From positions 35,574 through 99,573 of the forward strand of contig JAPSJV010000010.1 in assembly GCA_031178005.1 (NCBI GenBank): a DNA stretch of 64,000 bases. The letters are read 5' to 3'. Shown here in pieces: positions 7,760 through 16,355 of the stretch; positions within the stretch are counted from its first letter, which is position 1, and every line of letters begins with the position of its first letter. The notes under the pieces were generated by a model. That model was not told the DNA's origin. It ran no database searches and saw only the letters and a list, made by a program, of their open reading frames with translations. The position numbers and the translations under genes are program-made. The DNA comes from Pseudarthrobacter sp. (GTDB lineage: Bacteria > Actinomycetota > Actinomycetes > Actinomycetales > Micrococcaceae).

Positions 7760-9256
7760 TTAGAAAGTGCTGCTGAGCTTTTTGGTTACTTGGGCCAGCG
7801 ATTCGTCGTCGCCCACGTTCCCGGCGAACACGATGTAGGGGATGCCCTTCGCGGGGCCGTCCACGGGTTCCCAGAGGGAGACGATGCCTGGCAGCATGGG
7901 TCCACGGACAATCGCGTGCCGGATCTCCAGTCCGTGCGCCGCAACGTCCGACGAGGTGATACCGCCCTTGGCAATAACAAACCGCGGCAGGAAGGTTTTC
8001 AGGGTCCGGTTCACCACATTCACGATGGCGGCGGACACGGTCCGCGCGATCCGCAGGCTTTCGGCGGGGTCGTCGGCCTTGATGAGCAGGCGGCTGGTGT
8101 GGACAATAACGTCGCCGGTGTGGAGTGCCGCAACGACTGTGTCCACCGTGGAGGCGAGGTAGTCTTCAGCGCCCTCCCCCAGGAGCTTCTCGACGTCGAT
8201 CTCCACAATGTGCGCGGCGCTGTGCTGCTCCGTGAGCACCTTCAGCTGGCGGGTGGTGACGCCTACGTGCGAGCCAACAACGATCAGGCCACCGGCGTCG
8301 GATGGAGTGTTTCCGGCATACGCTTCAGTGCCGCTGAGTTGCTCCCGGATCTCCTGGCCAATGCGGGCGCGGACGAAGGGCGGGCCTATACGGTAGAGGA
8401 GTTTCTTGCCGCGCCGTTCGGCTTCCTGCAGCCCCAGGGACAGGGCACGTAGATCGTTTTCCGTCACGATGTCCGCCACGATCGGGGTGGACCCGGTGGC
8501 CGGTTCAATGGCGTCGGCAATCGCCTTGGCGGAAATGGCAGGATCCCCGGTCGACGCACCGGCACGGATGACATTGAGGTCCAGCACAATGACCGAGGCC
8601 GCGGGGAAACGGCCCTGCGACTTCTCCTCCACGTACTGGGCCATTCCGGAATTGGTGAAGCCAAAGGTGGCGTCCTTGGCGAACTCGGTCTCCGCTACCG
8701 GTATGAGGTGGCCTGCGTCGTTCCCGGTTCCGCGCATGTAGTGGACGCCGCCAATGGTGACCCGCCCGGCGTCCGGGAAGGCCGGAACCAGCACCACGCC
8801 GTCGGTGGTTTCCCCGGTAGTCGCCTCAACGGTGGCGGCAATGACGTCGGGCTCCAGCGGGAAGTGGCCACGAAGAGTGGAGTCGCTGCGGCTCACAAAA
8901 CCGAGCCGCAGGTTGGCGGATTTACCAGAGGCGGCGGCCAGCGCATTGCGCACCACTTCTTCGTTCCGGGTGGCGGCTTCAGCGGGATCGAGGCTGCGCG
9001 TGTTGGTCAGGACGTAAACGGCCGGCCCGCAGTTGCTTTCTGCAATGTGCTCGAACGCCCACGCGAAATCTTCCACTTCCCAGCGGGTCAGGACCGGCAG
9101 GTTGGCCACGGACTGTGTTCCGGTGGGGTCGTCGTCGAGCACTACCAGCACACGGGGAGCCTGTTCACCTGAGCTGGCAAGGGCCGCAGCCACCTGGCTG
9201 GCAGCGATGGTGACCTCGGCGGGGTAGGCCGCAAGGATGTCTGCTTCTAGCGTCAC
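7760..9256 (-). CDS. otnK: DUF1537 four-carbon acid sugar kinase (OtnK-type, 3-oxotetronate 4-kinase)
   Basis: 498 residues from the GTG at 9254-9256; the open frame upstream overlaps the divergent regulator gene and is not coding. The N-terminal domain has LDDDPTGTQSVANLPVLTRW, the substrate-side motif of this family. The C-terminal nucleotide-binding domain has IVVGSHVGVTTRQL, FVIAKGGITSSDVAAHGL and GPMLPGIVSLW. Family members phosphorylate 3-oxotetronates at O4. It is the first gene of the operon kinase, dehydrogenase, GntP, aldolase, read away from the FadR gene. Confidence 0.85.
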   Translation of the reverse strand: MTLEADILAAYPAEVTIAASQVAAALASSGEQAPRVLVVLDDDPTGTQSVANLPVLTRWEVEDFAWAFEHIAESNCGPAVYVLTNTRSLDPAEAATRNEEVVRNALAAASGKSANLRLGFVSRSDSTLRGHFPLEPDVIAATVEATTGETTDGVVLVPAFPDAGRVTIGGVHYMRGTGNDAGHLIPVAETEFAKDATFGFTNSGMAQYVEEKSQGRFPAASVIVLDLNVIRAGASTGDPAISAKAIADAIEPATGSTPIVADIVTENDLRALSLGLQEAERRGKKLLYRIGPPFVRARIGQEIREQLSGTEAYAGNTPSDAGGLIVVGSHVGVTTRQLKVLTEQHSAAHIVEIDVEKLLGEGAEDYLASTVDTVVAALHTGDVIVHTSRLLIKADDPAESLRIARTVSAAIVNVVNRTLKTFLPRFVIAKGGITSSDVAAHGLEIRHAIVRGPMLPGIVSLWEPVDGPAKGIPYIVFAGNVGDDESLAQVTKKLSSTF

Positions 9257-9300
9257 TGTGCACTCACTCCATTGTGTGAAATCTGTAAAAGTCCGGCCTT

Positions 9301-9332
9301 GCGGATATATGTAAGATGTCTGACATATCCGC
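9301..9332. promoter_or_regulatory. 32-bp palindrome, likely FadR-type operator of the tetronate operon
   Basis: GCGGATAT (9301-9308) and ATATCCGC (9325-9332) are perfect inverted arms. Inside, ATGTCTGACAT (9316-9326) fits the GntR/FadR half-site rule GT-N3-AC. It lies 45 bases upstream of the kinase GTG and 82 bases upstream of the regulator ATG, between divergent genes. Confidence 0.6.
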
Positions 9333-9413
9333 GTGGAATTAGTGTGGCATAGGACATACAGACGCGCAAGTAGACTTGTCCAGACGTATTCGCCAAGGGC
9401 GGTGAGGGGAAAA

Positions 9414-10118
9414 ATGGCGCGGAAATCATTGGTGGGCGTGGTGGCCGACGAGCTCCTGGACCGGATCATCGCCGGCGAATTTCCCCCCGGAAGCAGCGTT
9501 CCCGGCGAGCTTGAGCTCAGCGCCAGGCACGACGTCAGCCGGATGACCGTGCGCGAGGCCATGAAAACCCTTGAAGCTCAGCGGATCCTCAGCGTGGAAC
9601 GCGGCCGCGGAACGTTCGTAAACCCGCTGAACCGCTGGGCCTCGCTCGAAGCAGTGCTGCGGGCAGCATCCGAGGGCAAGAACGAAGCCGACGCTTCCGT
9701 CCAGCTGATCGAACTGCGCAGGATGCTGGAGACCGGAGCCTGCGAACTGGCGGCAGCGCGGATCAGCGACGCCGATGTCCAGGCACTCTACGGCTACGTC
9801 GCCGGAATGCAGGCCGCCCATGAGGCCAACGATCTCCCTGCATTTGTGGAGGCAGACCTGGCCTTTCATGACCTGATCCTGCGCGCCTCGGAGAACGTTT
9901 TTGTGGCAGTCCTGTTCGAGCCCCTGCACCGCGTGCTGGAAAAGCGCCGGGCCGAGACGTCAGCTGTCCGCGAGATCCAGATCCACGCGATCGGGCATCA
10001 CCGGAACATCGCCGTTGCCCTGGAATCGCGTGATCCGGTGCAGGCCCGGAAAGCGATGGACGCCCACATGCAGCAGACCCTGGACGACCTCAGGAACCTG
10101 GTACTGGAAGCGAAATAG
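9414..10118 (+). CDS. FadR-subfamily GntR transcriptional regulator of the tetronate operon
   Basis: 234 residues; ATG 9414 with GAGGGG five bases upstream. The N-terminal winged helix (~1-75) contains VPGELELSARHDVSRMTVREAMKTLEAQRILSVERGRGTFV. The C-terminal all-helical FCD ligand domain (~90-225) carries metal/ligand residues in FVEADLAFHDLIL and GHHRNIAVAL. It is divergent from the kinase gene and probably represses it until a sugar acid binds. The 3' end overlaps the convergent lacI-type gene by 29 bases. Confidence 0.85.
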   Translation: MARKSLVGVVADELLDRIIAGEFPPGSSVPGELELSARHDVSRMTVREAMKTLEAQRILSVERGRGTFVNPLNRWASLEAVLRAASEGKNEADASVQLIELRRMLETGACELAAARISDADVQALYGYVAGMQAAHEANDLPAFVEADLAFHDLILRASENVFVAVLFEPLHRVLEKRRAETSAVREIQIHAIGHHRNIAVALESRDPVQARKAMDAHMQQTLDDLRNLVLEAK

Positions 10119-11145
10119 AGGCCGGCGGCGCGGTTGTCCCCCGGACCACCAGCTCCGTGGCAACTTCCAGAGCACCGGGGGTTTCCCGTTCCTCCTGGAG
10201 GTCTGCCAGTATTCCTACTGCCATGGAGGCCATCTGGGCCAAGGGCTGCCGGACGGTGGTCAGCGCGGGCGACAGCAGTGCGGCCTGGGCAATGTCGTCA
10301 AAACCCACAACGCTGAGCTGCTCGGGGATCTTCAGCGAGCGCCGGGTGGCCGCGTTGATGACGCCCAGGGCCTGGAGGTCGCTGCCGGTGAAGATGGCGG
10401 TGGGTGGCTCGGCAAGGTCAAGCAGGTCACCACCAAGCCGGATTCCCGATTCGATGCTGAAGTCGCCATCCCGGACCAGCTCGGGAAGGACCGGCAAACC
10501 GGCTTCGTGAAGGGCCGCAGCATACGCGGCGTACCGTGCTCGCCCGTGGCCGGGGCTGTGCTTCCGGCCGGTAATGATGCCGATCCGGGTATGCCCCAGA
10601 TCCAGCAGGTGCCCAACGGCGGCCAAGGCTCCGGAGAACGACGCCGGGCTGACGCTGGGAATAGCCAGCCCTTCGGTACCTTCGGGGTCGATGGCCACGG
10701 CCGGGATGTTCAGGCTTCTCAAGGTGGTTACCAGCCGCGAACCCTGCTTCGGCGCCAACAGCAGCACGCCGTCCAGCCGGTTGCCGGAGGATTCGCGCAG
10801 TTTCCGCCAGCTGTCCGCCGTCGCATGTTCCCCGCGGGAGTAGATCATGGTGTAGCCAAGCCTCGCGGCAGCAGTCTCCACACTTTCCATGGCCGCCAGC
10901 ACCCAGGGTGAATCAAAGTTGTTGACCACCAGCTGGAGCAACCCTGGCTGCTGCGCGGGTGTGTTGCGCTTGGTGTAGTCGAGGTCCTCGAGCGCCTGGC
11001 GCACCTTGGCCCGGGTGGCGTCCGAAACGTGGGACCGTCCGTTGAGGACTTTGGATACCGTGGGCACGGAGACACCGGCTGCCGCGGCCACATCCGCAAT
11101 CTTGGGGCGCGGGGTGGCGGTCAACGGGGTGGTCCTTACGATCAC
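10090..11145 (-). CDS. LacI-family regulator of the pectin locus
   Basis: 351 residues. The DNA-binding head reads KIADVAAAAGVSVPTVSKVLNGRSHVSDATRAKV, followed by a periplasmic-binding-protein-like sensor domain to the end. The GTG at 11145 overlaps the GH43 stop as GTGA. A TTG at 11124 with AAGGA eight bases upstream is an equally good start. It is the last gene of an operon whose three genes overlap by four bases each (DUF6807, GH43, lacI). Two identical-type palindromes at 13824 and 13974 are its likely operators. Confidence 0.85.
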   Translation of the reverse strand: MIVRTTPLTATPRPKIADVAAAAGVSVPTVSKVLNGRSHVSDATRAKVRQALEDLDYTKRNTPAQQPGLLQLVVNNFDSPWVLAAMESVETAAARLGYTMIYSRGEHATADSWRKLRESSGNRLDGVLLLAPKQGSRLVTTLRSLNIPAVAIDPEGTEGLAIPSVSPASFSGALAAVGHLLDLGHTRIGIITGRKHSPGHGRARYAAYAAALHEAGLPVLPELVRDGDFSIESGIRLGGDLLDLAEPPTAIFTGSDLQALGVINAATRRSLKIPEQLSVVGFDDIAQAALLSPALTTVRQPLAQMASMAVGILADLQEERETPGALEVATELVVRGTTAPPASISLPVPGS

Positions 11146-12722
11146 AGGGCGGCAGCGGGAGCGAGATGCGGGATTGCCGTCCGGCGGACCGGTGCAACAT
11201 CCACCCGCACAGGACCAACGATAACACCGCCCTTTTCCTCGGATCCCAGCGGTGACGCGGCAAACAGGCCCAGTTCAGCGCCGATCCACTGGCCCTTGGC
11301 CACCTCGAAGTTCCAGCCCTGGACTTCCCAAGGATCATCGGCGCCGGCCCGCCATGCGAACGTGGAACGCGGTGTGCCGTCCGTGCGGATCTGCAACTCG
11401 ATCCGCGGCCCTGCCAGGGGAATGCGGCGCCCCAACGATTGCTCGTGCGGGCCTTCTCCTCCGGTGCCGCTGCCCAGGACATAACCATCCTCCGTCCGGA
11501 TTATCCCCAACCAGGCGTACTGGAGGCCAAGGACTACGACGCCGGCACGGGTGCCTTCCGGGACATCGTCCATTTCCAGCGTGGTGGTGAAGGTGGACGG
11601 CGTGCCGGGCAGGATTTGCCCCAGGATGTTGGGCAGCTCGCGGAGGTTGATGGGATCGTTGGCCAGCGGTACCAGCACCCGGCGCCCGGGTCCGTCATGG
11701 GAAGACCAGGAATCCCTGGGGTTGGCCTGCCAATGCCACTGCGGGCCGAGCTCCGGCGACTCAAAGCCATCGCTGGCGGGCGGCGCCACGGCCACGCGTG
11801 AAGTACCCCGCGGATAAGTGTGGGTGGAGACCGGAACTCCGGGGCCGCCGTCGGGGTTCCGTTGCCCCATCCACGGCCAGCCGTCGTCGTCCCAGCCCAT
11901 GGGCTGCAGGTGCACCACCCGGCCGTAAGGTCCGCGGTCCTGGAAGTGCAGGAACCAGTCCTCACCCTCCGGGCTGGTGACCCAAGCGCCCTGGTGCGGA
12001 CCGTTGACCTCGGTGGAGCCTTGTTCCAGGACCCGGCGTTCCTGGTAAGGGCCAAACGGTGACCGGGAGCGGAACACGGACTGCCAGCCCGTGGCCACTC
12101 CCCCGGCAGGAGCGAAAATCCAGTACCAGCCGTCACGCTTGTAGAACTTGGGGCCTTCAAGGGTGGTGAATCCGGGAAGGTCCTCTCCGTTGATCACGTG
12201 CGTGCCATGATCCAGCAACCGGCTGGCATCCGGGCTCATCCGGTGCACGGTCAGCCGGTTCTTGACGCCGATCCGGCTCTTCGCCCAGCCATGCACCAAA
12301 TATGCCTGGCCATCCTCATCCCACAGCGGGCAGGGATCGATCAGTCCGCGGCCGGCATACAGCAGATGCGGCTCAGTCCACGGGCCCTCCGCCTCCTCAG
12401 CGCTGAGCACAAAGATGCCGTGGTCCGGGTCCGGGTAGAAGATCCAGAACCGCCCGTTGTGATGCCTCAGCGCCGGCGCCCACACACCGCAACCATGCCG
12501 CACCAACGAGTAGTGGCTGTCCTGCGGCAATGCCTGGAGTGCGTGGCCCGCATGCTTCCAGTCCACCAGATTGCTGGATTTCAGGACTGGCAGCCCGGGA
12601 GCCCGGTTGAAGCTTGAGGCGATCAGGTAGTACATGCCGTCCACCTGCACAGCATCGGGGTCCGGCCAGTCACCGTTGAGGATGGGGTTGCTGTAAACGG
12701 GGTCAGGGATCCGGGTTGTCAT
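11142..12722 (-). CDS. Glycoside hydrolase family 43 (beta-xylosidase/arabinofuranosidase type)
   Basis: 526 residues from the ATG at 12722. The five-bladed propeller (~1-310) contains GDWPDPDAVQVDG with the catalytic base at about D21, LIDPCPLWDEDGQAYLVHGW with the modulating Asp, and FTTLEGPKFYKRDGWYW with the acid Glu. A C-terminal beta-sandwich of ~200 residues follows, as in GH43_12-like beta-xylosidases. No signal peptide, so it probably trims imported oligosaccharides. It overlaps the DUF6807 gene (ATGA) and lacI (GTGA). The sugar (xylose, arabinose or galactose side chains of pectin) cannot be told from sequence. Confidence 0.85.
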   Translation of the reverse strand: MTTRIPDPVYSNPILNGDWPDPDAVQVDGMYYLIASSFNRAPGLPVLKSSNLVDWKHAGHALQALPQDSHYSLVRHGCGVWAPALRHHNGRFWIFYPDPDHGIFVLSAEEAEGPWTEPHLLYAGRGLIDPCPLWDEDGQAYLVHGWAKSRIGVKNRLTVHRMSPDASRLLDHGTHVINGEDLPGFTTLEGPKFYKRDGWYWIFAPAGGVATGWQSVFRSRSPFGPYQERRVLEQGSTEVNGPHQGAWVTSPEGEDWFLHFQDRGPYGRVVHLQPMGWDDDGWPWMGQRNPDGGPGVPVSTHTYPRGTSRVAVAPPASDGFESPELGPQWHWQANPRDSWSSHDGPGRRVLVPLANDPINLRELPNILGQILPGTPSTFTTTLEMDDVPEGTRAGVVVLGLQYAWLGIIRTEDGYVLGSGTGGEGPHEQSLGRRIPLAGPRIELQIRTDGTPRSTFAWRAGADDPWEVQGWNFEVAKGQWIGAELGLFAASPLGSEEKGGVIVGPVRVDVAPVRRTAIPHLAPAAAL

Positions 12723-13741
12723 GGTGTCCTGTCGGAAAGGCTGAGGCTGGTCAGGTTTGGGTGGTTGCGGAGCAGGTCCAGCGCACGGTCCGAGGTTTCC
12801 ACCGGGCCGTCGTGGATGACTGCGTGGAGGCTGAGTTCCAGTGGATGGAACCGGTCCGCGCGGGCGGGTTCGGACCAGGCAACGGCCGGGCCAGCCCCCA
12901 GGTAGTCCTTCGCCCGGATGAACCAGGGATATTTGGCACTCCCGGCCAGGCTGGCGTGCTGGGCCAGGATGACAGTGACCGGTCCGCCTGCCTGGAACAT
13001 GGTGATGGACAGCCACGGTGAACGTGAGCCGTGGGCTGCTTCTTCCCCCGCTCCTGCCGCGGACAGAATCAACGGCTGGCCTGTGCCGCGGGGAAAGCGC
13101 CAGAAGATTCCCCCGTAACCGGCACCTTTCCGGCCCTTAACCGCCGACGACGACACCGCCAAGGCGTCCGCCCCGGCTCCAGGAACCATCACCGATTCCA
13201 GGGTCAGGCCCCAGATCTTCGCTTCGGGGTGCGCCAGGGCGGTGATGGACCTCGTCTCGACGGCCAGTTCGATACCTGCGGCGGAACGCCAGGACACCGT
13301 GCCGGAGACGGAGCTGCTGGAGCTGCCGTCCTTGCCATCCCCGTACCGGTCCTGCACCCAGTCCACAGGGACCTGGGTTCCATGGTTTGGGAGCATTGCC
13401 GGACCGTCGGCGGTATAGGTGGATCCGCCCCAGAAGTTGCTGCCGTTGAGGTCGGAGAATGCAACGGACAGTCCCAGATGGTGCAGGTGGTCCATGGGTT
13501 CGGCTTCCGTGAGGACAGCCCCGCCCAACGATGCCACGGGATGCAGGTAGGGGCGCGGAGCCCGGATGGCAGGCAGGCGACCCCCGGAGTGCAGATGGGC
13601 CACCGGTTGACCATGGACGACCAAGTCAGCGGCGGCCAGGACGGAAGGCACCGCCTGATCGACTGTTGCCGTTTGGGCGGCAGGCGGGATGGACGCGGCC
13701 GGGACGGAGGCAGTTTCCGTCCGAGCGGTATCGCTGGGCAA
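12719..13741 (-). CDS. DUF6807 (PmoA-like) family protein
   Basis: 340 residues. The family hallmark is seen in RPYLHPVASLGGAVLTEAEP followed by DHLHHLGLSVAFSDLNG and NFWGG, plus a later PWLSITMFQAGG segment. DUF6807 proteins are often encoded in plant-polysaccharide loci next to dehydrogenases or hydrolases; their activity is unproven, and the name PmoA is historical. First gene of the DUF6807-GH43-lacI operon, with its start about 80 bases from an operator-like palindrome. Confidence 0.8.
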   Translation of the reverse strand: MPSDTARTETASVPAASIPPAAQTATVDQAVPSVLAAADLVVHGQPVAHLHSGGRLPAIRAPRPYLHPVASLGGAVLTEAEPMDHLHHLGLSVAFSDLNGSNFWGGSTYTADGPAMLPNHGTQVPVDWVQDRYGDGKDGSSSSSVSGTVSWRSAAGIELAVETRSITALAHPEAKIWGLTLESVMVPGAGADALAVSSSAVKGRKGAGYGGIFWRFPRGTGQPLILSAAGAGEEAAHGSRSPWLSITMFQAGGPVTVILAQHASLAGSAKYPWFIRAKDYLGAGPAVAWSEPARADRFHPLELSLHAVIHDGPVETSDRALDLLRNHPNLTSLSLSDRTP

Positions 13742-13823
13742 GGTTTCCTCCTCGTGATTGCGGTGGCTGGGTAGGGACGGTGGAGATCAGCATAACCACA
13801 CCGAAAATATTCGGCAAGTAGCA

Positions 13824-13836
13824 AAGAAACTTTCTT
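13824..13836. promoter_or_regulatory. Operator-like palindrome AAGAAACTTTCTT, site 1
   Basis: AAGAAA-C-TTTCTT is a perfect 13-bp palindrome with a single central base. A second copy is at 13974-13986, in the same intergenic region between two divergent pectin operons. Likely a LacI-family operator for the minus-strand operon. Confidence 0.65.
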
Positions 13837-13867
13837 ATGAAGCTGAACAGTACTTTTAGGAAATGTG

Positions 13868-13897
13868 TTGACAGTCACAAGGTTTCCTTGCTAGAAA
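13868..13897 (+). promoter_or_regulatory. Sigma-A-type promoter for the pectin ABC/lyase operon
   Basis: TTGACA (13868-13873), 18 bases, TAGAAA (13892-13897). The -35 is perfect and the -10 differs from TATAAT at two positions. It faces the substrate-binding protein gene at 14050 and lies between the two AAGAAACTTTCTT sites. Confidence 0.6.
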
Positions 13898-13973
13898 TCG
13901 TTTACTCACTTATTTCACCGGCATCAATTGCCCTTTCTCGGCCCTTGCGGCCGCCACTCGGAAGCACGCAGCT

Positions 13974-13986
13974 AAGAAACTTTCTG
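13974..13986. promoter_or_regulatory. Operator-like palindrome AAGAAACTTTCTG, site 2
   Basis: 12 of 13 bases match site 1. It lies about 75 bases downstream of the predicted -10 at 13892, a position suited to blocking transcription, and 63 bases before the substrate-binding protein start. Confidence 0.6.
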
Positions 13987-14049
13987 GCCGTATAAGCCTT
14001 CCACGCATCAGATTTCTGTTACCGGCACCACCTGAGAGGCGTCATTTCA

Positions 14050-15354
14050 ATGAAGAAAACAGTCAGCACCCCTATTCCGCGCAGGTACTTCCTTGGCGGG
14101 GCCATCACCCTGGCAGGACTCGCCCTGAGTGGCTGTGGAGGAGGCTCCGCACCCGCCTCGGGTGGCGCCGTCGAACTTAACTTTGTCTTTTGGGGAGATG
14201 CCAACCGGGCCAAGGTCACGGAAGCGGCCCTGCGGGTCTTCGAGGAGAAGAACCCGGGTATTACCGTCAAGACCGAATACCAGGACAGCGGCCCCTACGC
14301 TGACAAGCTGGCCACCCGGTTCGCCGGCGGAAACCCACCGGATGTCCTGGCCATGGCAAACCGCAGCCTCCTGGAATACGCCCAGCGCGGCACGCTTGCT
14401 GACCTGAAGAGCCTGCCCGAGCTCAAGCTGGATGCCGTCCCGGAGACGGTACTCAGCCGTGGAACAGTGGATGGAAAGCTCTACGGCCTGGCCACCGGCG
14501 TGACCACCATCGGCATGGTGGTCAACAAGACCATCACGGACCAGGCCGGCGTAACCATTCCGGATGACAAGACCTGGAGCTGGGAGGACTACGCGAAATT
14601 TGCCACCGAGGTAACGCAGAAGACCGGCGGCAAGGTCTACGGCGCGGGGTTCGACGTCGCCACCGAAACGGGCCCGATCATGCTCGCCAGGCAGCGCGGC
14701 GAGGACTTCTACACAAAGGACAACAAGCTCGGCATCAGCGAGGAAACCATGCGGGACTGGTTCCAGTACAGCGTGGACCTGCGCGCAGCAGGAGGCTACC
14801 CGCCCGCAGGCTTCTTCGAACAGATCGGCGGATCACCGGCCCAGTCCTACCTGGCCAAGGGCACAGTCGCTTCCCAGATCATTCCCATTAACAACTACCG
14901 CGGCTACAACGACGCCGTGGAAGGCGAAGTGGTGCTGCTGCGCATCCCCGGCGAAACCTCCGGCGAGCGCCGCGGCTACTCGGCCGATCCCACCATGTTG
15001 TGGTCCATTGCCGCCAAGTCCAAGCACCCCAAGGAGGCCGCCAAGCTCCTGGACTTCCTCACCAACGACAGCGATGGCGCAGCCCACACCCTCACCCAGC
15101 GTGGTGTGCCGATCAACCCCGAGGTTGCTGAATCCATCACGTCGAAGCTCAGCGACGATGACAAGAAGTTCGTTGACCTGATGGCCGCCATCCAGGAAGA
15201 CGACCTGCCCGCAGCCTACGTCTACCCCAAGGGCGCCAGCGTGGTTGCAGACACCCTGAAGCAGCTGGCCACCGAGGTTGAATTCGGCCGGGTCACGCCG
15301 GCGGACGCTGCCAAGACCTTCCTTGAGAAGAGCAATGCGGCCATCAACAAGTAA
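14050..15354 (+). CDS. Sugar ABC transporter substrate-binding lipoprotein
   Basis: 434 residues. The signal region PRRYFLGGAITLAGLALSGCGGG combines a twin-arginine-like RR with a lipobox (LSGC), so it is exported and lipid-anchored. The rest is a cluster-B (MalE/UgpB-type) extracellular binding protein: ELNFVFWGDANRAKVTEAAL, RFAGGNPPDVLAMANRSLLEYA, KLYGLATGVTTIGMVVNK. It lies 43 bases upstream of two permease genes. Given the lyases downstream, oligogalacturonides or rhamnogalacturonides are the likely cargo. Confidence 0.88.
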   Translation: MKKTVSTPIPRRYFLGGAITLAGLALSGCGGGSAPASGGAVELNFVFWGDANRAKVTEAALRVFEEKNPGITVKTEYQDSGPYADKLATRFAGGNPPDVLAMANRSLLEYAQRGTLADLKSLPELKLDAVPETVLSRGTVDGKLYGLATGVTTIGMVVNKTITDQAGVTIPDDKTWSWEDYAKFATEVTQKTGGKVYGAGFDVATETGPIMLARQRGEDFYTKDNKLGISEETMRDWFQYSVDLRAAGGYPPAGFFEQIGGSPAQSYLAKGTVASQIIPINNYRGYNDAVEGEVVLLRIPGETSGERRGYSADPTMLWSIAAKSKHPKEAAKLLDFLTNDSDGAAHTLTQRGVPINPEVAESITSKLSDDDKKFVDLMAAIQEDDLPAAYVYPKGASVVADTLKQLATEVEFGRVTPADAAKTFLEKSNAAINK

Positions 15355-15397
15355 TGCGCCCGCACGTTCCGCTACAACTTCGACAGGAGCATGACGC

Positions 15398-16345
15398 ATG
15401 TCCGTGCTGACCAAACAAGCCCCGGGTCCGGCCGTTGGCGCCCCTCTTGGGGAGGCGCCCCGGCGCCGGCCCCCGCGGCGGAAAAACCAGCGCTCCGGCT
15501 ACCTGTTCCTGCTCCCTTGGTTCCTGGGCATGCTGTTCACCATCATTCCGTTCTTCGCGTCCCTGTACCTCGCGTTCACGGACTACAACCTGTTCACCGA
15601 GCCGAACTTTGTAGGCCTGGCGAACTTCCAGGCGATGTTCGAGGATCCGCGGCTCCTGCAGTCCCTGAAGGTCACGTTCATCTACACCTTCGTGTCCGTC
15701 CCGATTTCCCTGGCGACGGCGTTGCTGGTGGCCCTGATCCTGAACCGGGGGCTGCAGGGCCTCGCCATCTACCGTTCGGTGTACTACCTGCCGTCACTGC
15801 TGGGTGGAAGCGTGGCAATCGTTATGCTGTGGCGCTACATCTTCGGCAATGACGGAATCGTCAACGGTTTCCTGGGTCTGTTCGGCATCCAGGGACCGGC
15901 GTGGGTCACCGACCCCGAGTTCGCGCTGAGCACGCTCATTGTCCTGAACGTGTGGACCTTCGGGTCGCCCATGGTGATCTTCCTGGCCGGCCTGCGCCAG
16001 GTTCCCACCATGTACTACGAGGCAGCCTCCATAGACGGCGCATCCAAATGGCGGCAGTTCCGCAGCATCACCCTGCCGCTCATCAGCCCCATCATCTTTT
16101 TCAACCTCATCATGCAGCTGATCGGGTCCTTCCAGACCTTCACCCAGGGCTACGTCATGAGCGGCGGCACCGGTGGTCCGGCCGATTCCACCCTGTTCTA
16201 CAACCTGTACCTGTACCAGAAGGGCTTCACCGAATTCGAGATGGGGTATGCCTCCGCCATGGCCTGGCTGCTGCTGATGATCATCGCGATCTTCACCGCC
16301 ATCAACTTCATCGCGTCCAAGTTCTGGGTCTTCTACGACAATTAA
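15398..16345 (+). CDS. Sugar ABC transporter permease 1 (MalF/UgpA type)
   Basis: 315 residues, six TM helices, with the first hydrophobic stretch after a basic N-terminus (RRRPPRRKNQRSGYLFLLPW). The coupling loop EAASIDGASKWRQFRSITLPLISP matches the EAA motif that contacts the ATPase. No ATPase gene is in the cluster, so a shared MsmK/MsiK-like ATPase encoded elsewhere probably energises it. Confidence 0.9.
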   Translation: MSVLTKQAPGPAVGAPLGEAPRRRPPRRKNQRSGYLFLLPWFLGMLFTIIPFFASLYLAFTDYNLFTEPNFVGLANFQAMFEDPRLLQSLKVTFIYTFVSVPISLATALLVALILNRGLQGLAIYRSVYYLPSLLGGSVAIVMLWRYIFGNDGIVNGFLGLFGIQGPAWVTDPEFALSTLIVLNVWTFGSPMVIFLAGLRQVPTMYYEAASIDGASKWRQFRSITLPLISPIIFFNLIMQLIGSFQTFTQGYVMSGGTGGPADSTLFYNLYLYQKGFTEFEMGYASAMAWLLLMIIAIFTAINFIASKFWVFYDN

Positions 16346-16355
16346 GGCAACCGCA

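Noticed and set aside
9257..9562. Long N-terminal extension of the DUF1537 kinase
   Set aside because: It would run through the intergenic palindrome and into the divergent FadR gene; GTG 9256 starts the conserved protein.
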